NCBI GenBank assembly: GCA_022457155.1
Contig: JAJGOT010000350.1
Coordinates: 852,217 to 916,216, forward strand
Length of the DNA: 64,000 bases
DNA from: Cladopsammia gracilis
Lineage: Eukaryota > Cnidaria > Anthozoa > Scleractinia > Dendrophylliidae
Direction: 5' to 3'
The notes under the pieces were generated by a model. It was not told the DNA's origin. It searched no databases and saw nothing but the letters and a program-made list of their open reading frames with translations. Shown here piece by piece: positions 45,689-55,461 of this stretch (positions are counted from its first letter, which is position 1; every line of letters starts with the position of its first letter). The position numbers and the translations under genes are program-made.

Positions 45689-45732
45689 TTGCCCTGACGA
45701 AGTCTTTTATAATAAAGACGAAATATCGGCAA
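45689..45732 (+). ncRNA. Hammerhead-like ribozyme motif, right Penelope copy
   Basis: TTGCC (45,689-45,693), CTGACGA (45,694-45,700), an unpaired A, GTCTTT (45,702-45,707) paired with AAAGAC (45,714-45,719), GAAA (45,720-45,723), TATC (45,724-45,727), GGCAA (45,728-45,732). Expected cleavage is after C45,727. Penelope-encoded hammerheads are established knowledge; activity here is inference. Confidence 0.5.
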
Positions 45733-45818
45733 GGAGTTTATTGTCTTTATTTCCATATTTTGAAGAATATTAATTAACATTTTGGAAGAAAGATCCAGAC
45801 AAAGGATGTTTTTGAAAC

Positions 45819-45819
<1 letters not shown>

Positions 45820-45893
<74 letters not shown>
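45820..45893. repeat. (TA)n microsatellite, right of the Penelope pair
   Basis: About 37 TA units. With the left tract it suggests that the inverted pair landed in a (TA)n target. Confidence 0.95.
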
Positions 45894-45895
<2 letters not shown>

Positions 45896-46355
45896 TTATC
45901 CTGATTGTGGTATTAGGCCAAGAAAAGATACCCCGTTTAAGACAAAAAGTGATGGAATCGAGACCCCGTTAAAGACAAGAACCCCGTTTGTAGTTACGTA
46001 CCCTGTCGGGCAGCACGTCTCCGTTAAGGTCAAGTAAGGGATCGGTAGGAAAGTTATACTACAACTATGTTACTACATAATATTTAAAAGCATCTAGTTA
46101 GTTATATTTAAAAATAAATCAAAACCTTTTTGTATCTTATTCTTACCTTATATTATTTACTGCGCATGAGACATGATGAGCTCAAATCAAACCTTCAGGC
46201 ATGGAAACAGATAACTTGTTAGGTTGATTGCCTTTTGAATGATTGTCGAAAATTTTCTTCTTATTACTCTATACTCGAAACTCATCCAAGTACAACCAAA
46301 TAAAGAAATGAAAAGTTTTATCCCCTGGTTTTATGCCATGAATTTCAAAACGTGC
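45894..46355. repeat. Arm-to-centre spacer, right, with ACCCCGTTTAAGACAA words
   Basis: ATACCCCGTTTAAGACAA, GACCCCGTTAAAGACAAG and AACCCCGTTTG occur between 45,925 and 45,985. This is a short degenerate repeat known to me only as a pattern of coral MITEs. No gene. Confidence 0.5.
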
Positions 46356-46392
46356 GGGGGGGGGGGGGGGGGGGGGGAGGGAGGAGGGAGTA
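46356..46392 (+). repeat. Poly-G tract (22 G) with GGGAGGAGGGAG tail
   Basis: G from 46,356 to 46,377, then GGGAGGGAGGAGGGAG-like sequence. A strong potential G-quadruplex. Confidence 0.9.
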
Positions 46393-47104
46393 GTTGCAAC
46401 TCCTCCCTTGGGTTTTTGCGCTTTTACAGTATTTCGGAAATATATTATCCTGTGATGTGCTCCACAAGATAAGATAAATATTTTGGGTTATGGCGCTATT
46501 AAAAATTCAAATTTCTCGGAAAAATGCTGAAATTGCAAATAGTTTCTGCTAGAGTTGTAAAATATGAAACATTAAACATTTTGCTACTTTTGGTAGCAAA
46601 AGACAAACAAAAGCATGATAACTTTCATCAAGGAATCCTCCGATTTCCCAGACTCTTTGGTATTGAATTTTACCGGTCACAAATCTTTATTTCTAAAGTT
46701 CGAAAAAATCAATGTTTAAAAATCGACCGTAAAACTTAACCAGTCGAAATCTTATAAGCCGCATGCGTTTTACACCAAATTATCCGTTATATTATGCGTA
46801 GTCCGCGGTCCGTCGATCCGGTAATTCGGTAGTCCGTTGTCCACAGGCTCAAAAATTTAACTCAAGTTCAAAATGGCGGAGAATGTTTCCCAAACATTAT
46901 GTTGACACTTTTCGATGGCGTTTATGGTTCTGCTGTGCTTTATAACTTATTTGTCTCACTCTTACGGGCATAAATTGGAGCTATTGCAACAAGCTAAAAG
47001 GTATCAATGAATATTCTCATAGCAAAGTCAACAGCGATGAACTGCACGATAAATATCGACGAAGAGCTGAATAAGAGATCGAACTTTTTAAAAATATACT
47101 GGAT

Positions 47105-47329
47105 TTGGCCGGATCGCAATGGACCCTAGCAATGAGTCCGAAGCACTTAAACGACATGTATGTATCAGCCTTTGTTTTTTTGTGTCCCGTATTGTGCCTG
47201 AAAGTAAAATTCAGAGTTATTGTGGTGTATTGTCCCATTGTTTTTCGCATTGAAAATGAAGTAAGACAGCGGATGAAACCCTTATTTACAAACTTCATGA
47301 AATGTGCTTCGAAAAGCTCTTCCCGCTAA
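47105..47329 (+). CDS. Unidentified ORF in the right outer arm
   Basis: MAGSQWTLAMSPKHLNDMYV to FTNFMKCASKSSSR, the counterpart of the frame at 39,603-39,986. It has 74 codons because a frame change separates it from the upstream part. Function unknown. Confidence 0.3.
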   Translation: MAGSQWTLAMSPKHLNDMYVSAFVFLCPVLCLKVKFRVIVVYCPIVFRIENEVRQRMKPLFTNFMKCASKSSSR

Positions 47330-48040
47330 TTATAGGATTGTTATAAGCAGAATGATGCCTAGCTAAACTTTTGCTGTCTTTTTCTTGCAATTTCATTAAA
47401 ATTAAACCACTTTTTTTAATTACCGAATTTTGATGAAATCGCCACAAAAACGTATAAATCGTCGAGTGAGGTGCAAAAATTGCTTCATACTAAAAAGCTA
47501 TTTATTTGCCCAAAAATTTTATTATATTTTTCGTAAGCATAAAGATACTTCTTACTTCTAGTATTAAAACTACGTTGTTAGCTTGTTGCCCATTGGAGAT
47601 ATTAAGATCTAAAATGACCTAATTTTTGTGTCTCGTGAAAATGACCAAACATGCCCTTCACTTATGGTATTGGGAAAGCAACAAATCAAAGCAACCAATT
47701 CCAATAACACATTTTGCTACAAGACTGATCAATATAGAATACTATTTAGTAGGTTTTATTCCCAGGCTTCTATTTTTGTTGTCTTGCCACTGGACTAAAT
47801 TTAGCAAATTAATATGCATAAATTTGTGTCAAATGGCCATTTTTCGGGGGGGGGGGGGGGGGGGGGGGACCCTACAACTCAAAGAGAATAAAAGATTTTG
47901 ACCTTATATTTTGGTACATGTATCTACTCATGACCCTCAACCTTTGTGCCAAGTTTGAGTAAAATCGGCGATTTGAGTATTATCACATCCTGCCTGGTCC
48001 TATGGTGGACACTCTCTTAATCATTATGCGAATTTTCTGT

Positions 48041-48162
48041 TAGACTGCTAGCAGTCCCTCTTTGGATAGTCGAGCGGACGAGCAAATACGCGACCGGTGA
48101 TCATCCGAGCGGCCAGCGATAGAAGGTAATGCGAACCGAGGAAAAGAAACAGCTACAGTCTA
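48041..48162. mobile_element. 122-bp MITE with 9-bp TSD inside the right arm
   Basis: Ends TAGACTG...CAGTCTA, flanked by ATTTTCTGT at 48,032-48,040 and 48,163-48,171. The left outer arm lacks it: there GACAACAGGACATTCGC runs through uninterrupted. Nine-base duplications point to a Mutator-like mobiliser. Confidence 0.85.
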
Positions 48163-48480
48163 ATTTTCTGTTGTCCCATGTTTCTGTAGTATCACGTGTT
48201 TTGTAATCGCATCCATTTCGATCAAATTCAACATGTCTCTAAGCGTTCGCGTTATTTTTTTATATCAGTATGTTCTTTGACAATTGAGTTTAGACGATCA
48301 GAAGTTAGCGACCGAAGTTTCGCTTCCATCCGTGGATGGGAAATTGGCGTTGCAAACGGAATGCGAGCAAAAATGACCCGACAGAGATTAAACAATATTG
48401 CAATCTTAACAAGCAATTCTGTCAAACATGAAGTCATATGGAAATTAAAAATAATTGTGTGTAATATGAAGTGCCCAAGG

Positions 48481-48813
48481 CACAGGGAGCAGAGGAGCCT
48501 AATTTGACCTTTACGCGTTCGATCTTCGATCTGTTGTTTACGAGTCTGTTTTTCGCCCCAGCGGGATCCCAAGCGTAATCGGAGCTTTCGGTTGGGTAAC
48601 CGCAAATTGCTGACTGTGGGCGCCACAAAATCGTTACGCACTTCGTGCCTCGCTCGGAAAGCTTACGCTTTCCGGAAAGCGCCGATTACGCTTGGGGTCC
48701 CGCTTGGGGAAAAACTCGAAAACAACAGATCGAATAACGCAAGACACAGCGCGCATTTTAAGCTCAAAGATCGAACGCGTATTAGGTCAAATTTGGCTCC
48801 TCTGCTCCCTGTG
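48481..48813. mobile_element. 333-bp foldback MITE with 7-10 bp TSD
   Basis: Ends CACAGGGAGCAGAGGAGC / GCTCCTCTGCTCCCTGTG. The arms pair almost to the centre (TTTGACC..GCGTTCGATCTT; CAAGCGTAATCGG against CCGATTACGCTTG). The flanking direct repeat is GTGCCCAAGG, of which CCCAAGG is outside the ends. No ORF of its own. Confidence 0.85.
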
Positions 48814-48821
48814 CCCAAGGT

Positions 48822-49404
48822 CCGAGTTACGTGCATTTCTGGACATAAGTGGATCTTAAATACGCACAAGACAAGAACTGACACTGGCGACTTGTTAATT
48901 GATGTGGCTAGCGAATTTGTCAGTCGAAATGAAAGCTGCAAACGTAACATTGGAACATTTACTGACGCTGACCTCCTTCATATAGCCCACTAACTGGACT
49001 AGCATATCATGAATCCGAAATAGGTCCAATGCGAGAACTTTAAGACATTTCTTTTTTCTTGATAAGTTGTTCTATTTGGTGAAATCCACTTTAAATGGTA
49101 AAAGAACATAAATTAAGGACTGGCTTTAATATTAAGCTTTTTTCACTTTGAATGAACGCCATACCATATTATAATTATGTTTTAAATGTACGTTTTTGTG
49201 CAAAAAAAAAAAAAAAAAAAAAAAAACTAACAGAATGGTGATAAAAATTTGACAAAATTTTCTTAGGATTGATAGAAATAAACACGTTTCCGGTGATTTC
49301 AGACACCCCGAACCCCCTGGATAAGCTCGCGCGTTCGGCGCTCGTTGAGCTCATTCTATGCGCGAGCTAGCCTCACCAATACAAAATATGCTACGCGGTC
49401 CCTG
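48822..49404. other. No gene; poly-A run
   Basis: A run of about 25 A at 49,202-49,226. It could be the tail of a retroposed sequence, but no LINE or SINE body was identified beside it. Confidence 0.45.
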
Positions 49405-50150
49405 AATTAAGATATATCGATGACGTGTTCCCTTTGTGAAACACCAGCATAGAGGAAATAAATGGGTTCATTGAACAGGCTAACAGATATCACCAAAACC
49501 ATTACATTTACGACTGAAATCTTAGAGAAAGAAATTTAACTATTTTCTTGGATTCGTGAGTCAACAAAGGTGATAGAATTAAAGAAACGTCTATCCTCGA
49601 CGTACGCAAAATAACGTTTGAAGAGAATATAAGAAAATTAAAATCACGCCTACATTTGAGAGGGTATCCATATACTCTGGTTCATAAAGTCCTCTCAGAA
49701 ATGAAATTCGAAGAGAGAAAGTCGGCCCTTCGACAGAAGGAAAAAGGATACAAGAAAATTCTACCTTTTGTCACACAATATCACCAGCGGTGTCCAATTT
49801 AAAGAAAATCCTTATGGATAAATGGCATTTCATACAGAACCAACTGTTGCGCAGGGAGATATATAAAGAGCCTCCCATTATCTCCTATAAAAGAGGGAAA
49901 TCGCTTTAAGACATACTCGTTATTGCGAAACTCTAAAGGCGAGAACATCACATTGGCGAACAGCGGGAGTCGTGCAGGCCTGTCACTACTTTGTAACCTA
50001 TTTCAAGAAAAAAATGCACCAATCTCTCAGGGAAATAACCATCTGAACATACAGCAAGGGGATGGGTTCTCCATACAGTGTACATTTATGCCAAATGTCA
50101 AAAAGTTAACTTTAAATGAGATATAGAAAATGGAGAAAGTTTAAGGGCAT
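49405..50150 (+). pseudogene. Penelope-like RT remnant (different family)
   Basis: Broken frames give RYIDDVFPL (RT active-site box YIDD), then EEINGFIEQANRYHQ, LRGYPYTLVHKVLSEMKFEE and MDKWHFIQNQ, ending with a RENITLANSGSRAGLS-like piece near 49,940. These match the C-terminal half of a Penelope-type RT. It is clearly different from the pair at 41-45 kb. Many stops and a deletion show long decay. Confidence 0.7.
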
Positions 50151-52051
50151 TTATTAAAGGTCAGTAATGGTACATTTATAATCTTGGTATTAAAAGCCAA
50201 AGAACAAAAATTCTAACAATGTTAATTTCAATGGCATTTTACGTAGAGCAGTCCGACATTTAAGTGTTAAATGTGGTTTTCCTATAGGCAAGCAGTTATG
50301 TTAAACTTATGTCCACACATCCTTGATTTTGAAGAAAAAATTGTATTAAAAAAAAAATCTTGCATGGCTATAACGCTGAAAAAAAAATTCGACACCGTTG
50401 CATGTCAGAAAAAAAAATTCCACCGCCAAAAGTTTGGAGAAAAAAATTCTTACCCAAACCTAATCACCCAACCCACTTGTGAAACGGGAAGAGTTACTTA
50501 TTGACCCTTATTTGACCATATAAGATCACCAGAATTCAGAACACGATGAATGACTTTGAAATAAATGAGCACCAAAAATTAGACTTGCCACAAGTAGACT
50601 GCGAAGCGCACGAGAGCGCGACGAAGTTGCGAAAAGCGAGCGACGAAGTCGCGAGTCGACTTGTTTCGTCTGCACAATATCGAATTTAATTTGCATATTG
50701 TTGGCGCGAAAATGTAAGTGTGACCTAATGGTTAACGCATCCGGCTGGTAAAATAAACAGTTCTCAAATGCGGCTCAAACAACTAGATACAATGAATTGT
50801 TATAAAAGCAGACAGCCCACAAATCCTGCTCGTCGCTAAAAGCATTTTAGCCTAGCTTTAAGAATAAGTCTACCCCAAGAACGTTCCTGAGGGATTCTTT
50901 TTCTTTCAGATCAAAATAAAGATATAACAGGCCTTTTGTTCTAAATGTTATCGTAAAAACAGGTCGGTTAAAAATGGCGCACTGCAGGCGAGAAAAGTCC
51001 GTTCTCCGCCCGACCACCGAAACCGAAAATCGGACTTTGAGAAAGTCTAGCCAAAAATCAAAGGTCACCGATATGTATGTGTACCAGGAGTCTAGGGTCT
51101 ACTCAACTGCACGTCCAAGAGAGAGGAAGAGACGGGCCTTGGGAACGAGGTCGGTAGACGTTTCAATAAAAAAAAAAAAAAAAAAAATAGATCAATAAAA
51201 CAGACCGTCGGCCGTCGCGTGTTGATATGGACGATATGGTCAATAATGTTTAACTTTTATTGGTAAATTGTACAACTTTCTGAAGTCCCTGTTTATTTTC
51301 ATTGTTTATTGTGTCGCTGTCGTAATTTGTCGTATTTTTGAATCGAGTCGCTTGTCGCTGTTCAGAACGTCTCGTGTCGGCCGTTTTCGGGGCCATGTCG
51401 CTTGTCGCTTTTACCAAGGCCTCTTAAGCCGAGATGTTTAAAAAAGCTCGCATTTTCAATTGGCTATAAAAGGAAACGAAACCTAATCACTAGCTCTATT
51501 CCTACAAGAGACACCATTCGGCCCGAAGGTACACAATTTTTGAGTCAACGGAAAAACGACAAAATATTTTCATTTGCCTTTTTTTGCAATAGTCTACCTT
51601 AGTGAAGTGTTTAGAGAAAACATTCCTTTTCTAAATCTTTTTACAGAACTCATTGACACGCACAAAGTTCTTGTTTTGTCTCATACTTTACATTCACATA
51701 TACACTGCACATATAAATTGGCTGTTTAAAAACATTGCCAGTAAATCAATTTTAATCCCAAATGAAAATCGTTGCAATATACTTTAGTTCTGTTTAAATA
51801 CCAATAAATAAAGATAGTAAATGTTTTAACCTTCAATTGGTACATCTTTCCCAAATTTCGATTGATAAGAAAATCGCCATTGTAATGCCATACAAGTCAT
51901 TGCTACTAAAATACTGTGAATACAAAAAATAGAAAGATTAACTAAGTAAAAGGGCTATCTAGTCTTGATAGATTGAATATAAGTAGTTTTGCCACCCCCA
52001 TCCCTCCTCACAAATTTCCCCCGTAGCAACCAAATTCGCCTCCTCATTCGC
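50151..52051. other. No recognised gene
   Basis: Holds A-runs near 50,340-50,450, a GAAGTCGCGA-type repeat near 50,590-50,665 and GTCGCTTGTCGCT words near 51,345-51,405. No conserved frame or RNA gene. Confidence 0.45.
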
Positions 52052-52380
52052 TTAATGTAAGTTGAAGTTTCCCCTCAGTAAAATGAAGACTATTTTGAAC
52101 AAATGCGCTAGATTAACATGAAAATTATTTACATTCACACTCGTGATTCTTTTGTTGCTCATGACTTTTATCTTGGTGGCTTCTAAAAGAGCCCTTAAGT
52201 CCTCTATGACTGCAATGTCTAATTCTACGGTTAGACCTACAGGTATTTTCAATCTTTCAACTTCAATAGACCATTTAGCAGCTTTACACATATAACCTAT
52301 CACGTCTTTACTACATTTACCTATCAAAGGCACCCAACGTTTCCAATTCTTGTTGTTTTTTTAATTATTAACCTTACGTT
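52052..52380 (-). CDS. Unidentified ORF downstream of the LINE
   Basis: A frame of about 105 codons, open upstream of its first Met (NWKRWVPLIGKCSKDVIG), with a regular amphipathic-looking middle part (VERLKIPVGLTVELDIAVIE). It has no family I recognise. It could be a terminal exon or an old element remnant. It lies just beyond the 3' end of the LINE on the same strand. Confidence 0.25.
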
Positions 52381-52626
52381 CTCTCGCATTACATACATAC
52401 ATACATAAACTTTATTTTTTCTCGAATTTAAGATTAGCTTTGTAGCTAATTTCTCCGAGAGAAAAATAACAAATTACAAAATATACAATAAAAATATTCA
52501 ATATCATTATAAAATACAATTGTGTGCAATATTTACAATTAACGGCTAAAATGAAATAAATCTATTTACTAATTATTTTAAAATACTGTATTCAAATTTA
52601 AAATTAATTTACAAAATGTTCGAAAT

Positions 52627-53873
52627 TTACATTATATTAAGGCTAGCTAATGCTTTTTTAAAGTCATTAAGGTTCAGAGTTCGAACGTTGTCCGGCAGTG
52701 AATTCCATTGTTTAACGGCATGATAAGAAAAAGAGCGAAGGCCATAAGTAGTAGTTTTAGGTACAGGAAGTGTCAAAATGTAGTTACCACGTAAATTATA
52801 GGAAGAAGTACGGAAAGTAAACATATTCCTCATGTAGATAGGATACTTAGTTATAAAAAGGCTTTTGTAAAGTAAAATTAACATATTTTGTATACGTCTG
52901 TTGTATAGAGAAACACAGTTGACTTTGTAGATTCAACATCATTTAGAATGAATCTAAGAGTCTTTTTATTAAGAGCATCTAATTTATAGGTATTACGCGC
53001 ACTGCAGAAATGCCACACCGATGAACAATAATGAAAATGCGGTAGAATAAAGGCCTTATACAATTTGACCAAAGTGGCTTTAGAAATCAGTTTTCTAAAT
53101 CTTATCGTGACATTTAACTGATTATTAATCTTTTTGCATACCGAAGATATGTGTTTATCAAACTGAAGTTTGTTGTCAATGTTCATACCAAATATGTCGA
53201 TTGAATCTTTCACTGGAAAGGAGAAAGTATACTCTGTATCACCAAGGATCAAGGCCTGATGTTTAGTTTCGTTGACAATCATACCGTTGTCCTTGTACCA
53301 TTGATTTGCTTTTTCAACTTCCTTACTCAAGCATTCTTAAAGTGCCACCGGATCCCTGTCTGAGTAATAAATTTGATGGTCGTCAGCATACGCGTTTAGC
53401 TTAGCTCTCCTTATATGATAAAAAAGATCATTTATAAATATATTAAAAAGAATGGGGCCTAAGACACTACCCTGAGGCACCCCGCGCTTAACAGTGTCCC
53501 ATGACGAGAAAGTGTCACCAATCTTCACCCTTTGTTGTCGATTTGACAGATAGTCTCTTAACAGGGCACAGCTATCCTCGTCTAGTCCGTAGGCTTTGAG
53601 CTTGGCTAATAATAGGGGGTGCTGTATGACATCAAATGCCTTTGACAAGTCCATCGACACTATTCCCACGAGTTGCCCATCATCCCGCATTGATCTCCAT
53701 TCTTCTTTCATTCTTAACAACGACGTCTCACAGCTGTGAAACTTTCTATACGAGCTTATAAAATCAGACAAAATAGAACCATAAAAGTCATTTAGCTGTA
53801 GGACTAAAATCTTTTCATAAATATTGTTGATTGCTGGCAAAACTGTGACCGGCCTGTAGTTTGCCTTGCTCAA
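52627..53873 (-). pseudogene. LINE reverse transcriptase core and C-terminus
   Basis: The core contains NYRPVTVLPAINNIYEKIL, MDLSKAFDVIQHPLLLAKL (catalytic Asp), RGVPQGSVLGPILFNIFIND and AYADDHQIY (YADD). A nonsense TAA follows DRDPVAL (53,337-53,339) with the frame continuing in register (LSKEVEKANQWY). A frameshift near 52,900 leads into the C-terminal piece LRSFSYHAVKQWNSLPDNVR, ending at 52,627. The RT is thus inactivated by at least two lesions. Confidence 0.85.
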
Positions 53874-53877
53874 TTCG

Positions 53878-54699
53878 TCATCTTTTTTTAAATAATGGAG
53901 TGATTTGTCCCATTTTCCACGAGGCTGGATACCTACATTGACTGATCGAGGAGTTGATTATATTAGCTATTGGCCTGGAAATCACAGCCGCCGACTCTTT
54001 AAGTAGTCTCGGAGAAATCATGTCGTGGCCACAGGATTTTTGGACATTTATATCTAGAAGCAATTTCTCTACAAGAACCTGGTTTGTGAGTTGAAATTTG
54101 AAATAACCTTGTGAGTTGTGTTTATGAATGGCAAGAATGCTCGGATGATTTGCATAATCCCGTCCATACTTCGCTTCACTTACTTGGGCAGTACAATCTG
54201 TAATTTGAACAAAATGATTATTAAACAAATCAGCAATTTCCTTTTTGTCACTTATAACAGTGTTATTCTCCTTTAAAATAATATCATTTGCTTGTTTTGC
54301 TTTAGAATTTAAAAAGGGGCGATAAGCAGACCAAAACTCGCGTGGATTTTCTGGCTCTGATGATTTCCTTTTGAAATGTTCTCTTATGGCTTTGCGTCGA
54401 AGGGAAGTGCACGTGTTACGCTGACATTTATATTTTTCATAATTTTCATCTGTACGTTCTCTCGTGAAAAATCTTCCAAAGTTTATTACGGTGTCTGATT
54501 GCTTTACGCCATTCTTCAGTCATGTAAGGCACTTGTTTTCCCCTGATGTGTGAAAGTTTGAGCGGTGCATGTTCATCAAGTATGTCAAGGTACAATTGTT
54601 CAAAGGTGTAAAGCTTATCATCCACGTCGTCAAATAAATCCATAATGTGAAAAGGATCCATTTGCATATCCCGCACAAAATTTTGTTTACTGAAGGTTT
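53878..54699 (-). pseudogene. LINE linker and RT N-terminal part, frameshifted
   Basis: Two frames, 54,446-54,676 (DLFDDVDDKLYTFEQLYLDI, EEWRKAIRHRNKLW) and 53,878-54,228 (NHFVQITD, KSCGHDMISPRLLKESA, RYPASWKMGQITPLFKK). They are joined by a region with a frameshift near 54,450 and another at an A run near 53,885. These are the pre-RT and RT fingers segments of the CR1/L2 protein. Confidence 0.8.
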
Positions 54700-55461
54700 T
54701 CAGACTTCAAGCAAAAATTTACGAGAACGCAATCGCGGTGCTGATGAACGCAAAACCGTATAAACTAAGGAATGATCACTTATAAGTGTATCCACTACAC
54801 CTGATAATAGAGTAGTTTTCTTGTTATTTGTCAGAATTAAATCAAGAAGTGTTTCCGAGGTTTTTGTTTTCCTTGTAACCTTGTTGATCAAACAATAGAG
54901 ATCATAAATATCCAGTAGGTCTAGCATTTTGCGACCATCTTTAGGTGGTTTGTCCGGGGCTAGAAGGTCAGCATTAAAATCACCCGCATAGAAGACAGTA
55001 TTTGTTAACGTAGATGCTGCCTCAAAGAGTGCAGACAATTCGTGCGACCATGTAGATAAAGGGATAGACGGAGGTCTATAAATACCAACAACAGTAATCC
55101 AATTCTTTCCTATCTTAAATTTGAGAGTTAATGACTCTGTCCTAAAGTTAGACAAACTTTGTGACGACAGGCCTTTGAACTGTTTCACCCTAACAAAGCA
55201 GACATCTGATCTGACGTAAACCATCAGCCCTCCACCTCCGGCCTTTCTATCGCTGCGACACAGACGAAAACCTTCGACATGGAACATACTATCGAGAAAA
55301 CTAGCGTCAATTTTACTCTCAGAGATAACCAGTAAATCCAGTCTGCCAGAGAGTAACCATGTCTTGATCTCGTAGAATTTAAAACCGCCAACACTGTTCG
55401 CATTGATGTGAGCAATCTTGAAATTGGAGCCATAGTTCTTAGTTATCTCATCAAAGTCAGC
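54700..55461 (-). CDS. LINE endonuclease (EEP fold)
   Basis: In frame behind the TAG: IAHINANSVGGFKFYEIKTW, then ISESKID (metal-binding Glu), GGGGLMVYVRSD, VVGIYRPP, AGDFNADL (catalytic Asp/Asn) and SDHSLVYTVL (catalytic Asp-His). All usual apurinic-like endonuclease motifs of CR1/L2 LINEs are visible, so it would nick target DNA for primed reverse transcription. It ends at a frameshift near 54,700 (FLLEV stop). Confidence 0.85.
   Translation of the reverse strand, partial: ADFDEITKNYGSNFKIAHINANSVGGFKFYEIKTWLLSGRLDLLVISESKIDASFLDSMFHVEGFRLCRSDRKAGGGGLMVYVRSDVCFVRVKQFKGLSSQSLSNFRTESLTLKFKIGKNWITVVGIYRPPSIPLSTWSHELSALFEAASTLTNTVFYAGDFNADLLAPDKPPKDGRKMLDLLDIYDLYCLINKVTRKTKTSETLLDLILTNNKKTTLLSGVVDTLISDHSLVYTVLRSSAPRLRSRKFLLEV

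Larger units (their letters stand above)
43477..45770 (+). mobile_element. Penelope-like element, right copy (plus strand)
   Basis: Inverted, nearly identical copy of 41,054-43,347. It is more 5'-truncated than its partner by 129 bp and ends at 45,770 (CCATATTTTGAAGAATAT). It is followed by about 50 bp of other sequence before the right (TA)n tract. Confidence 0.9.
46600..48177. repeat. Large inverted repeat, right outer arm
   Basis: Inverse of 38,870-40,340 with many substitutions. It contains a 23-base G run (47,846-47,868) where the left arm has only GTCCCCCC, and a later MITE insertion at 48,041-48,162. Orientation and order of all anchors are conserved. Confidence 0.8.

Noticed and set aside
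40967..45893. (TA)n tracts as target-site duplications of the Penelope pair
   Set aside because: The tracts differ in length and about 50 bp of other sequence separates the right tract from the element end, so a simple duplication cannot be claimed.
48196..48993. ORFs over the foldback MITE region
   Set aside because: They read through the inverted arms of the MITE and carry no domain.
50715..50775. Possible tRNA or tRNA-derived SINE (TGACCTAATGGTTAACGCAT then GTTCTCAAATGC)
   Set aside because: The A-box-like part is fair but the B box is poor, and no acceptor stem or cloverleaf closes.
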